64,000 nucleotides of DNA from Phascolarctobacterium_A sp034086985. Its GTDB lineage: Bacteria; Bacillota; Negativicutes; Acidaminococcales; Acidaminococcaceae. The stretch spans positions 186,001 to 250,000 of the forward strand of contig JAXDZG010000012.1 in NCBI GenBank assembly GCA_034086985.1, in the 5' to 3' direction. Under the pieces are notes generated by a model. The model did not search any database. It saw only the letters and a program-made list of their open reading frames with translations, and was not told where the DNA came from. The position numbers were made by a program, and so were the translations under genes. Shown one piece after another: positions 8,874 to 17,585 of this stretch (position 1 is its first letter; the number at the start of each line of letters is the position of its first letter).

Positions 8874-9284
8874 TTACATGAATAAACGCAGAATAAACAC
8901 AACCACAGCGCCAATAGCAGCAAAAACGATAAAGGTGGGCAGCAAGAAGAAGAACAAGGCCAAGATACCGCCCAAAATAAGCAGCGTCATCAAAATGCTG
9001 CTGCCACAGCCAAAGTGATGTACCTTAATTTGAGGTCCCTGCTGCTGGCCGCTATAGGTACCCTGATCATAGCTACCTCGCGCTCCTTGCTCATAGCCAG
9101 CGCCCTGGCCATTGGTCATATTTTTATTATCAACGGTGCTGCCATCCTGTTCAATGGTCACACCCTCAAAGGTGTCTCTTTCGTCAGGAGTCAGCACCTG
9201 AGCATCCACTTCAAAGCGATAATGGCAATAAGGGCACTCCAATACGCCCTTCTCCACTTCGCGGCCACAAAATCCACATTTCAT
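8874..9284 (-). CDS. Zinc-ribbon membrane protein of unknown function
   Basis: A 136-residue protein. An N-terminal zinc ribbon (CGFCGREVEKGVLECPYC, two CxxC knuckles) is followed by a low-complexity Gly/Gln/Tyr-rich linker. Two adjoining hydrophobic segments (about residues 96-115 and 117-134) reach the C-terminus. The start at 9284 is chosen because AGGAG lies seven bases upstream; the frame also has a TTG at 9290. It follows the unrecognised 515-residue gene by 16 bases and is probably cotranscribed with it. No function can be assigned. Confidence 0.7.
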   Translation of the reverse strand: MKCGFCGREVEKGVLECPYCHYRFEVDAQVLTPDERDTFEGVTIEQDGSTVDNKNMTNGQGAGYEQGARGSYDQGTYSGQQQGPQIKVHHFGCGSSILMTLLILGGILALFFFLLPTFIVFAAIGAVVVFILRLFM

Positions 9285-9300
9285 AAGCAATCTCCTTCTG

Positions 9301-10848
9301 CTACATCAGTAGCATCAACAATAAGCCTTCCTCATTGAGATAACGAGGGTCATGTGGCTCCAGTAAAATTTGGTTTTTAATCTCGTCAGTAGTTCTTTTA
9401 ATCGTGCTTATGGGTACGCCGTTACACATTAAGGAAATATGCTCGGCGTTGTAATTATATACGCCATTGGCCTGCACAAAGCAATTGATAACCCCCGCTG
9501 CCCAGATTTCCGGTCTGCGAATAGCGGCCACATTCTTCTCAGTAGCAGCTACATAATCGCTCCACAGCTGCTGAGCCAGCTTAATATCAAAGGCGCTAAA
9601 GGCGTAAGGACGCATGGCATACCAGATTTCTTCACTTACAGCATCCTCTAGCACGGGAGCAGGACGATAATTCTGATGGCAGGTTTCTGCATTAAAGCCA
9701 TCCATCTTCACATAGGCAGAATAGATAAGGGACATGTGGCGTACAAACATGGGATAACGCTGCACAAAGGCATCCCAAGTAAAATCAGCACCCTCTCTGA
9801 TGCCCATCCAATCCTTGGCCTGCTTCATCACCTTCATAAAGCGTTTCAAGGAGGTTTTCGGGATTTGCATGCCTCTTAAGCAATTCATGACCATGGTTTT
9901 ATTATAGAAAATATGCCCCATGAAAATCATATTCTCCGTGTCCACATCCTGGTCAAAGGGCAGCATCAGCATATAGTCCTCGCCAGTGAACACATTCATG
10001 CAGCTATAAATGCCATCCTCCGTTCTGTTTTGCACAGTGAAGAAGACCAGCTGGGCCTGCAAAAGCTCTAGCAGCACATCCCTGCTCACCTGGCCGTTTT
10101 TACTGAAGCCGATTTCGGCAATACTGTCGTAAAAATGCTGCAAGGGACATTTATCGTTGGCAATCATGCGATAGTCAAATAGGAAATAATCCCAAAAGCA
10201 CTGGGCATATTCCTCGCTACCGGGCTTTTCCTGTACTACACCCGTCATCAAGATGCCGGCATATAAAAAGGTAGCTCTTTCAATATCTTTTTTATACTTT
10301 TTATCCTCAAAGAATTTACGCAGAGCAAGCAAAAGATTATCCAAGCGCTCGCCGATATTCAAAAATACCTTGGCGGGCAAATCGGGAGTGGAATAAACAT
10401 TGTAGCGCTCAAAGCGAGGATAGAAATGACCATCCTCCTGAAGCATCTGCACCTGCCCATTGACTATCAGCTTTGCCTTGGCCTCGGCAGGAGCAGTGCA
10501 GCTGGAGATAATCCTTTTCTTTTTCAAGTGAGCGTAAAGCTGGGAAATACTGTCCAAAAAGGAAGATACATTCTCCACCGAGATCATAAAATCCGAGACA
10601 TTGCGGGCGCACCAGCCCACGCAATCGATAAAGTCCTCCTTGGTCATATCCCCTAGATAATTATCAGAATTACCCAAGAAGATACACAGCACCATGATAT
10701 GGTCCCAGTCCTTTAAAAGCTCTTCTTCACTTGCACCTTGCCAAAGCTTGGTGCGCAAAAAGTTCTCTACATAGCTCTGCTGCAGTACCGTATTCCATTC
10801 TTCATCCTGAGCATAAAAATCTGCTACATAGTCAAAAATATTATCCAT
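9301..10848 (-). CDS. Uncharacterised protein with a C-terminal DUF6398-like segment
   Basis: A soluble protein of 515 residues with no signal peptide or clear membrane helix. I do not recognise the N-terminal 400 residues, which are rich in aromatic and acidic residues. The C-terminal part, with RPEIWAAGVIN, VYNYNAE and ISTIKRTTDEIKNQI, resembles the DUF6398 pattern (Trp-Ala-Ala-Gly, then a helix-turn-helix-like end); this is from memory and uncertain. The frame opens at 10860, where ATG overlaps the larC stop by one base, but GGAG lies six bases before the ATG at 10848. The overlap with larC and the closeness to the zinc-ribbon gene suggest one operon. Confidence 0.65.
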   Translation of the reverse strand: MDNIFDYVADFYAQDEEWNTVLQQSYVENFLRTKLWQGASEEELLKDWDHIMVLCIFLGNSDNYLGDMTKEDFIDCVGWCARNVSDFMISVENVSSFLDSISQLYAHLKKKRIISSCTAPAEAKAKLIVNGQVQMLQEDGHFYPRFERYNVYSTPDLPAKVFLNIGERLDNLLLALRKFFEDKKYKKDIERATFLYAGILMTGVVQEKPGSEEYAQCFWDYFLFDYRMIANDKCPLQHFYDSIAEIGFSKNGQVSRDVLLELLQAQLVFFTVQNRTEDGIYSCMNVFTGEDYMLMLPFDQDVDTENMIFMGHIFYNKTMVMNCLRGMQIPKTSLKRFMKVMKQAKDWMGIREGADFTWDAFVQRYPMFVRHMSLIYSAYVKMDGFNAETCHQNYRPAPVLEDAVSEEIWYAMRPYAFSAFDIKLAQQLWSDYVAATEKNVAAIRRPEIWAAGVINCFVQANGVYNYNAEHISLMCNGVPISTIKRTTDEIKNQILLEPHDPRYLNEEGLLLMLLM

Positions 10849-10859
10849 TTCTATCTCCA

Positions 10860-12365
10860 TCAGGTGAAATTAGCGTCCACCTCACGATAAACCTCCTGCA
10901 GGGGCACCTTATTGGCTCTAGCTGCAGCGGCAGCACTCTCATATTCGACTGCATAACGCTCACCGTCAGGAACCTCGCACACCTTCACCTTGATAGGGCC
11001 ATACATAGTGTTGACCTCTTCCTCGTGGCGCTCCAGGTAGCTACGCTCTATAATTTGACGGCGAATGCCCAGAGCAGTGGTTTCATTATAAATAATCGTT
11101 TCCATCACTGCCACCTGTTCAGGCTTGCACAACACCTGCAGCTGGTAGGCAGGACGATTTTTCTTCATGAAAATGGGCACATAACAAACATCCAAGGCTC
11201 CTGCCTCTAAAAGCAGCTCCATGGTATAACCAAGAGTTTCCCCTGTAATATCATCCAGATTAGTCTCCAGCTTAACAATCGTTTCCGTAGCAGGGCAAGC
11301 TTCTGCACCCGCATAGCTGATAATAGAAGCGCGCAGAATGCTAGGGATAGCATAGGTGCGCTTGCCTGCGCCCAAGCCAAGAGCCTCAATTTGATACTGG
11401 TTTGGCATTTTATCCACACGCAAAGCAGCCACAGCAGCAGCGCCAGTGGGAGTTACAAACTCGCCCTCAACAGGCAATAATTTCATGGGAATGCTATATT
11501 TTTGCATAATGTTTGCTGTGGCAGGCACCGGAATGGGCAGAATTCCATGCTGGCAACGAATAGTGCCCCTGCCCTCGCACAGCTCAGAGGTCACTAAGCC
11601 ATCCACATTGAGGCTATCATAGCATACGGCAATGGCAATAATATCTACGATGGAGTCCAGCGCGCCCACCTCATGGAAATGCACCTCATCCTTGGACACA
11701 GCATGAGCCTTGGCCTCAGCTTCAGCCAGAATATCAAAAATCTTCAGCGCAATAGCCTTAGCATTCGCACTCATCTCGGTATGATTAATGATCGCAACAA
11801 TTTCCTTTAAGCCGCGATGCTCATGGTGGTGCTGGTGATGATGCTCATGCTTAGTGCAGCAATCACCCTTGTTATCCATATGATTAGCCAAAATATGGGG
11901 CTGATGGGCCTGCAAAAACTCATGACCCAATTGAATTTCATGCTCATGCATATAATCATGCTCATTATAAAAGCCATCATGATAAGCACGCTCATTGCCA
12001 TGGTCCAGCAGATGCTCATTCTCCGGCATATGGCTGGGCAGCACATGCTCCAAAATATGGTCCTGCTTTTGCTCATCCTCATGCTCATGATGATGCTCGT
12101 GGTCGTGATGATGCTCATGCACCTCCCCATGCAAATACTCCATATCATGGTCATGATTTTCATGCTCACCATCTAAAATAACATCAAAATCACAGCAAGC
12201 AATGCCAGCCTTCTTCACGCGACTAATTTTATAAGTAAAGCCCTTCGCAGGCACGCTCCGCAGCGCCCTATCCAAAGCATCTCTATCCGCACCCAGATCC
12301 AACAATGCAGCCACCAGCATATCCCCGCTTACGCCTGCATTACACTCTAAAAGTAAAGATTTCAT
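10860..12365 (-). CDS. larC: Nickel-pincer cofactor biosynthesis protein LarC
   Basis: LarC inserts nickel into the pyridinium bisthiocarboxylate mononucleotide cofactor of lactate racemase-type enzymes, using CTP. The 501-residue protein begins LLLECNAGVSGDMLVAAL, the family signature. It includes HFHEVGALDSIVDI near residue 225 and ends in the RRQIIERSYL...VKVCEVPDG region. Unlike Lactobacillus plantarum, where larC is read through a programmed frameshift, this is one uninterrupted frame. An unusually long histidine-rich insert (about residues 66-190, with many HxHxH runs) probably buffers metal. GGGAG lies eight bases before the ATG at 12365. larB lies upstream; larA and larE are not in the window. 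Confidence 0.93.
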   Translation of the reverse strand: MKSLLLECNAGVSGDMLVAALLDLGADRDALDRALRSVPAKGFTYKISRVKKAGIACCDFDVILDGEHENHDHDMEYLHGEVHEHHHDHEHHHEHEDEQKQDHILEHVLPSHMPENEHLLDHGNERAYHDGFYNEHDYMHEHEIQLGHEFLQAHQPHILANHMDNKGDCCTKHEHHHQHHHEHRGLKEIVAIINHTEMSANAKAIALKIFDILAEAEAKAHAVSKDEVHFHEVGALDSIVDIIAIAVCYDSLNVDGLVTSELCEGRGTIRCQHGILPIPVPATANIMQKYSIPMKLLPVEGEFVTPTGAAAVAALRVDKMPNQYQIEALGLGAGKRTYAIPSILRASIISYAGAEACPATETIVKLETNLDDITGETLGYTMELLLEAGALDVCYVPIFMKKNRPAYQLQVLCKPEQVAVMETIIYNETTALGIRRQIIERSYLERHEEEVNTMYGPIKVKVCEVPDGERYAVEYESAAAAARANKVPLQEVYREVDANFT

Positions 12366-12409
12366 TGTGTACACTCCCTTCAATTTACTATAGAAGTACT
12401 TAGTTATAT

Positions 12410-12646
12410 GGTAACAGTTTGTGAGCTGTGATTTTTAGCAAATGAGTGGCTTGGTACAATGGCCTCAAGGGTTCGAAAACGTAAATTCTTCTGCGAGCCA
12501 AATAGTACCCCGCAGAGGCCAATTGAACCCCACGAAATTTGCGTTATCCCCAAAGGGACAGCTCCCTGCACAAATTCTGCTGCGTGCGCGGCACTTGCAT
12601 AATTTGGCGACTCGCTTGAGAAAATCACCGCGAGCTAACTGTTACC
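12410..12646. repeat. 237-bp element with about 40-bp imperfect terminal inverted repeats, between larB and larC
   Basis: The ends are perfect inverted copies for ten bases (GGTAACAGTT) and match with roughly 70% identity by eye for about 40 bases, sharing GTGATTTT, CAA and GAGT blocks. The sequence is bounded by T/A-rich DNA (TTATAT on the left, TTATTA on the right), so a short target duplication is possible but not certain. No transposase is encoded. It could be a MITE-like element or a transcribed structured RNA within the lar operon. A 74-codon minus-strand frame inside it lacks protein-like features. Confidence 0.6.
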
Positions 12647-12658
12647 TTATTACTAATA

Positions 12659-13411
12659 CTATTTATTTCCTTTGGTTGCTAACCTATTAATCTGTGTCGC
12701 AATGTACCCTGCACCATAGCCATTATCAATATTCACAACCGACACACAATTCGCACAAGAATTAATCATTGTCAGCAGCGCTGCCACCCCATGAAAGCTC
12801 GCCCCATAGCCCACGCTCGTAGGCACCGCAATCACCGGATTACGCACTAAGCCTCCAATCACGCTGGCCAGCGCTCCCTCCATGCCTGCCACCGCCACAA
12901 TGCAGTTCGCCTGCTGCAACGCCTCCATCTTCGCTACGAGGCGGTGCAGCCCGCTCACTCCCACATCATAATAGCGCTCTACCCGCGCTCCAAAAAACTC
13001 CGCCGTCTGCGCCGCTTCCTCGGCCACGGGCACATCCGCGGTCCCCGCGGTACATACAGCCACAAGGCCCTCGCGGCGCTTGTCCGGCTTCTCCAGCTTC
13101 AGCGTTCGCGCCATGGGTGAATAAGTAATGCCAGGTATCACCTTACGTACAAGCTCCGCCTGCGTCGGCGTCGCCCGCGTACCAAAAACCTCGCCCTCCT
13201 GAGCCAAAATGCGCAGATAAATCGCCTGCAAATAGGCGTCCGGCTTATTGGGACAATACACCACCTCAGGAAAGCCTGAGCGCAGCTCTCTATAAGTGTC
13301 CAGCTTCGCATAGCCCATATCCTCGAAGGCCTTGCGATTAAAAAATCGCTCCGCCTCCTCGATGGACATGCTGCCAGTCTGCACAGCCTCCAGAACTGTC
13401 TTAGAGTCCAC
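12659..13411 (-). CDS. larB: Nickel-pincer cofactor biosynthesis protein LarB
   Basis: LarB carboxylates nicotinic acid adenine dinucleotide and hydrolyses it, the first step of pincer cofactor synthesis. The 250-residue protein has the family's N-terminal helix region, DTYRELRSGFPEVVYC and the GTRATPTQ segment, then a PurE-like domain from about residue 118 (VCTAGTADVPVAEEA, YDVGVSGLHRL, VAGMEGALASVIGGL, PTSVGYGASFHG). The start is GTG, supported by GGAGG seven bases upstream. It precedes larC, separated by the inverted-repeat element. Confidence 0.95.
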   Translation of the reverse strand: MDSKTVLEAVQTGSMSIEEAERFFNRKAFEDMGYAKLDTYRELRSGFPEVVYCPNKPDAYLQAIYLRILAQEGEVFGTRATPTQAELVRKVIPGITYSPMARTLKLEKPDKRREGLVAVCTAGTADVPVAEEAAQTAEFFGARVERYYDVGVSGLHRLVAKMEALQQANCIVAVAGMEGALASVIGGLVRNPVIAVPTSVGYGASFHGVAALLTMINSCANCVSVVNIDNGYGAGYIATQINRLATKGNK

Positions 13412-13434
13412 TCTACTTCCTCCCTTTATAGCAA

Positions 13435-13464
13435 GGACTTAGTCCGCAAGCGCGAACTAAGTCC
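13435..13464. repeat. Hairpin between thrC and larB
   Basis: GGACTTAGT and ACTAAGTCC form a perfect 9-bp stem around a 12-base loop. No U run follows on the minus strand, so it may be a weak terminator, an RNA processing site or an mRNA-stabilising structure. Confidence 0.55.
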
Positions 13465-13486
13465 CCCGAACTATTCTATTTAATTA

Positions 13487-14977
13487 TTACAGCAAATTCT
13501 TTACCACAGCCAGCTCCATCTTGTCGGAGGGAATAACCTCAGTATGCAGCACCGGCAAATCCTTCAAGGCCAGCATGCGCTGCGGAATTTCTACGCCGGT
13601 CTTGGCATTGAGCTCATCCAGATTGGCAAAGGGATCTGCGCCGGCGGGCTGAGCATCCTCCAGAGCATCCAGCACGCTATCGGCAAATTTATAGGGACTA
13701 GCAGTGCTCAGCACGATGGAATAGGTCTCGTCACTGGTCAGGAAGCGATACTTCTCCAAAGCACGCCAAGCCACAGCCGTATGGGTATCCATCAAATACT
13801 TGTAGTCACCATAAATGCGGCCAATGGCCTCCTTGGTCTCCAGCTCATCCACCCAAGCGCCAAAGAATTCACTTTGCACACGCTTCAAAACCTCATTATC
13901 GATTTGGTATACGCCCTCAGTATTCAGGCGCTTCATATAACCAGCCACAAGGCTAGCATCCTCGTCCGTCACATTATAGAGCAAGCGCTCCAAATTGCTG
14001 GATACCAGAATATCCATGGACGGAGAAATAGTCTTATAGAAATCACGACGCTTGTCATAGGTGCCGGAATTAATAAAATCAGTCAAAACCTTATTGCTAT
14101 TAGAGGCACAGAGCAAGCGTTCAACAGGCAGGCCCATGAGCTTAGCATAATAGCCTGCCAGAATATCGCCAAAATTGCCTGTAGGTACTACAAAGTTTAC
14201 GCCGTCGCCAAATTTAATTTTGCCTGCGCTTACAGCGTCCACATAGGCACTGAAATAGTACACAATCTGCGGCACTAAACGGCCCCAGTTAATGGAGTTA
14301 GCAGAAGAAAAGGTAAAGCCATTTTTGGCCAGCTCGTCGCTGAGCACCTTATTGCCAAAAATTTCCTTAACACCACGCTGAGCATCATCAAAATTGCCCT
14401 CGATACCAAAAACCTTCACATTCTTGCCCATTTGGGTAATCATCTGACGCTTTTGGATATCGCTGACGCCCTCGCTAGGATAGAAAACAATAATTTGGGT
14501 ACCCTCCACATCGGCAAAGCCCTCTAGGGCTGCCTTACCGGTATCACCGGAGGTCGCTACCAGAATAACCACCTTATTGGTCTCACCAGTCTTTTTCATG
14601 GAACGAGTCAACAGATGGGGCAATAATTGCAGCGCCATATCCTTAAAGGCAGAGGTGGGACCATGCCACAGCTCCAGCACCGCCGTATTATCATTCACCT
14701 GCACCAGGGGCACAGGATTATCGCCAAATTTTTCCTTAGCATAGGCAGCATTCACGCACTCGCGCAGCTCATCCTCGCTAAAATCAGTCAGGTATTGCAG
14801 CAGCACATCCACTGCTCTTTCGGTGTAGGGCTTTTTAGCCATAGCCTTAATATCGCCCATACGCAGAGCAGGAATGCGTTGGGGCACAAACAGGCCACCA
14901 TCATCGGCTAGGCCGCGGGTAATAGCATGAGCTGAGCTCATCAAATCAGTCTTCCCTCTTGTACTAACATATAACAT
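13487..14977 (-). CDS. thrC: Threonine synthase
   Basis: ThrC is a PLP enzyme that converts O-phosphohomoserine to threonine. About 496 residues, typical of the longer E. coli/yeast-like subclass. Visible motifs are STRGKTD at the start, the PLP lysine in GPTSAFKDMALQLL near residue 110, ATSGDTGKAALEG and PTGNFGDILAGYYAK. The frame continues upstream to 15022, but that ATG has no ribosome binding site and the conserved protein begins at MLYVSTRG. The gene is followed by a hairpin and larB. No homoserine pathway partner is adjacent. Confidence 0.95.
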   Translation of the reverse strand: MLYVSTRGKTDLMSSAHAITRGLADDGGLFVPQRIPALRMGDIKAMAKKPYTERAVDVLLQYLTDFSEDELRECVNAAYAKEKFGDNPVPLVQVNDNTAVLELWHGPTSAFKDMALQLLPHLLTRSMKKTGETNKVVILVATSGDTGKAALEGFADVEGTQIIVFYPSEGVSDIQKRQMITQMGKNVKVFGIEGNFDDAQRGVKEIFGNKVLSDELAKNGFTFSSANSINWGRLVPQIVYYFSAYVDAVSAGKIKFGDGVNFVVPTGNFGDILAGYYAKLMGLPVERLLCASNSNKVLTDFINSGTYDKRRDFYKTISPSMDILVSSNLERLLYNVTDEDASLVAGYMKRLNTEGVYQIDNEVLKRVQSEFFGAWVDELETKEAIGRIYGDYKYLMDTHTAVAWRALEKYRFLTSDETYSIVLSTASPYKFADSVLDALEDAQPAGADPFANLDELNAKTGVEIPQRMLALKDLPVLHTEVIPSDKMELAVVKNLL

Positions 14978-15098
14978 AACAAAACCTACTTTCCTCTGAT
15001 TTCCTCTGACAAAATTGACCATCTATTTCTCTAAAAAAATAACTAATGAGCCATTTTACATGCTAATTTTATCACATCTTGCCCGCTACGACAATACT

Positions 15099-15581
15099 TT
15101 AGGCAAAAATCAAGGGTACAACCGTGGCCTTGGTTGCTCTTTGTAAATCAGCAGGCGCAGCCACAATCTGCATGCCCCTTTGACCCGCGCTGATGGCAAT
15201 CTCCGGCCAATTATTGCAGGAAGCATCCATATACACCGGATAATTTTTCTTGGCACCCAAGGGCGAGCAACCACCGCGAATATAGCCAGTAAGTGGCAGC
15301 ACTTCCTTTAGGGCAACAAGCTCAGCCCTTTTATTGCCACTGACCTTGGCCAAGGCCTTCAAATCCAGCTCCCCGTCACCGGGAATGACGGCGAACATAA
15401 CGCCGTTTTTATCTCCTCGCACGCAGAGTGTCTTAAAGACCTGGGATGCAGGCATGCCCACCTCCTGAGCCACATGAATGGCATCCAGATGCTCCTCATC
15501 CACAGCATATTCCATGATTCTATACTCTATTTTGAGCTCGTCCAGCTTACGGGCAGCGTTAGTTTTTTTGTTATGTTTCAC
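15099..15581 (-). CDS. ybaK: YbaK/EbsC-type Cys-tRNA(Pro) deacylase
   Basis: The 160-residue protein belongs to the YbaK family, which removes cysteine wrongly attached to tRNA(Pro). It shows the family order: KTNAARKLDELKIEY, VFKTLCVRGDKNG, the conserved lysine segment LAKVSGNKRAELV, GYIRGGCSPLGAKKNYPVYMD, and the C-terminal SAGQRGMQI. It is transcribed divergently from nadE, with about 100 bases between starts. Confidence 0.9.
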   Translation of the reverse strand: MKHNKKTNAARKLDELKIEYRIMEYAVDEEHLDAIHVAQEVGMPASQVFKTLCVRGDKNGVMFAVIPGDGELDLKALAKVSGNKRAELVALKEVLPLTGYIRGGCSPLGAKKNYPVYMDASCNNWPEIAISAGQRGMQIVAAPADLQRATKATVVPLIFA

Positions 15582-15686
15582 ACTGAAAGCCTCCTTAATA
15601 CTAGAGAAATTATCACATCTCTGCTATAATAGCACTAGATATACCCTGAATGCAAGTTTTTCAGGAAAAAGCGGAAGGTAAGCAAA

Positions 15687-17585
15687 GTGGAGATTAAAAT
15701 TATTTGTGGACAGCTGGAAATTATCCCCGGCCGTCCAGATGTAAATTACAAGAAAATTTTAGAGGCCATGGCCAAGGCGCGCGAGCAACAGGCCGATATT
15801 TTACTCTTGCCGGAAATGGCCCTGCCCGGTTATCTAATCGGTGATTTATGGGAGCAGCAAACCTTTTTAGATGACTGCGATTACTATTGCCAAGAGATTA
15901 TCAAGGCCAGCCAAGGCCTCTGTGTAGCCTTCGGCAGCGTGGCCATGGAAAAGGATAAGCTTAATGAGGATGGTCGTTTGCGCAAGTATAACGCTGCCTT
16001 CGTCTGCCAAAATGGCAAGCTCATTGGTGGCTATCAGGGCCGCAGCTTTATTATCAAGAATTCTCTGCCCAATTATCGCGAATTTGATGATTATCGCTAT
16101 TTTTATAGCCTACAAAAGCTCTGTGCCGAGGAAGGCTCCAGTGTGGAAAAGGCGCTGCAGCCTGTGGAGGTTACTATTCGCGGCACCAAGGTGCGCTTAG
16201 GCGTGATGCTGTGCGAGGATGGTTGGACGGAAAATTACCATCTTAATGTGCCCCAGACCTTGGCCAAAAATGGTGCGCAAATTTTGTGCAACCTATCCTG
16301 CTCCCCCTATACCCTAGGTAAAAACCGCAAGCGCAATCGTTTGTTCAGTGCTCAGGCCAAGGAAGCAGGTATCCCTTTAATCTACTGCAATAATGTGGGC
16401 ATCCAAAACAATGGCAAGAATGTCTTTACCTATGATGGCTGCACCTCTGCTTATAACGGCGACGGTACCTTAATTACCTCTGCGGAAATGTATGCGGATA
16501 CGCTACTGGAAATGACCTGGGATACGAAGTCTAACTGCATTATTCCTACTTGTGAGCCGGCTACCTTACCGGAGGAGCCTAAGAGCGTTTACCAAGCTCT
16601 CAAATACGGCACGACGAAATTCCTGCAGCAATGCGGCATCAAAAAGATGACTATCGGCCTCTCCGGCGGCATTGACAGTGCTGTCACAGCCGCCATGTAT
16701 GCGGATATTTTAGGGCCGGAGAATCTGCTCCTCTTAAACCTTCCCTCCCGCTACAACTCCACTACTACCCAAGATTTGGCCTACCAATTGGCCCAAGCCT
16801 TGGGCGCCAACTACGCCGTGCTCCCCATCCAAGAGAGCTATGAGTACTCTGTGAGCCAACTGAGTACTACTGCTATTACCAATCTAGGCTCCGGTGAACA
16901 TTTCAACCTCACTCTGAGCAGCCTAGTGAAGGAGAACATTCAGGCTCGCGACCGTGGCGCTCGCCTCATTGCAGCTGCCAGCGCCGCCTTCGGCGGCGCG
17001 TTCAGCTGCAATTCCAATAAGGCGGAGCTAGCCGTGGGCTACGCCACCTTCTACGGCGATATCGCGGGCGCTCTCGCCATACTAGGCGACCTCTGGAAGT
17101 ATCAGGTGTACGCTCTAGGCCGTTACCTCAACGAAAAAGTCTACAAGAGCGAGGTTATTCCTGAAGCCATCTTCACTATTCGCCCCAGCGCCGAGCTCTC
17201 CGATGCGCAGACCGTCGGCAGGGGCGGCGACCCGCTTGTATATGCATATCATGATTATCTACTCCGCGCCTTCATAGAAAACTGGCACAAGACTACCCCT
17301 GCCGACATCCTGCGCTGGTATAAGCAGGGCGTTCTGGCCCAGGAACTGGGCTGCAGCGAAGCTGCTCTTGCCGAAGCGTGTCCTGACGCGGAGGCTCTGA
17401 TAGCGGACCTGGAGCGTTGGTGGAAGCTGTTCGCCGGCTTCGCCGTGGCGAAACGCATACAGGCTCCGCCTGTTATGTCCCTCTCCAAGCGTGCCTTCGG
17501 CTACGACCATCGTGAGGCCCAGTTAACTCCCTATTTTTCACGCGAATATTATCAGCTAAAGGAAGAGCTGTTGCACCATGGATAA
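15687..17585 (+). CDS. nadE: Glutamine-dependent NAD+ synthetase
   Basis: NadE amidates deamido-NAD using ammonia from glutamine. The 632-residue protein joins an N-terminal carbon-nitrogen hydrolase domain (Glu in LLPEMALPGY, Lys in the SLPNYREFDDYRYF region, nucleophile Cys in VMLCEDGW near residue 175) to a C-terminal ATP pyrophosphatase domain with LSGGIDSAV near residue 325. The start is GTG with GGAAGG upstream. A TATAAT at 15625 could be its -10 box, but no good -35 is seen. The stop lies eight bases inside the next gene, which suggests coupled translation with the signalling trio that follows. Confidence 0.95.
   Translation: MEIKIICGQLEIIPGRPDVNYKKILEAMAKAREQQADILLLPEMALPGYLIGDLWEQQTFLDDCDYYCQEIIKASQGLCVAFGSVAMEKDKLNEDGRLRKYNAAFVCQNGKLIGGYQGRSFIIKNSLPNYREFDDYRYFYSLQKLCAEEGSSVEKALQPVEVTIRGTKVRLGVMLCEDGWTENYHLNVPQTLAKNGAQILCNLSCSPYTLGKNRKRNRLFSAQAKEAGIPLIYCNNVGIQNNGKNVFTYDGCTSAYNGDGTLITSAEMYADTLLEMTWDTKSNCIIPTCEPATLPEEPKSVYQALKYGTTKFLQQCGIKKMTIGLSGGIDSAVTAAMYADILGPENLLLLNLPSRYNSTTTQDLAYQLAQALGANYAVLPIQESYEYSVSQLSTTAITNLGSGEHFNLTLSSLVKENIQARDRGARLIAAASAAFGGAFSCNSNKAELAVGYATFYGDIAGALAILGDLWKYQVYALGRYLNEKVYKSEVIPEAIFTIRPSAELSDAQTVGRGGDPLVYAYHDYLLRAFIENWHKTTPADILRWYKQGVLAQELGCSEAALAEACPDAEALIADLERWWKLFAGFAVAKRIQAPPVMSLSKRAFGYDHREAQLTPYFSREYYQLKEELLHHG

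Noticed and set aside
11807..12176. Met/Ile-rich frames on both strands across larC
   Set aside because: They are alternative readings of the His-rich CATGAT repeats within larC.
12404..12628. A 74-codon minus-strand frame inside the inverted-repeat element
   Set aside because: It begins inside one terminal repeat, lacks a ribosome binding site and reads as random sequence; treated as non-coding.
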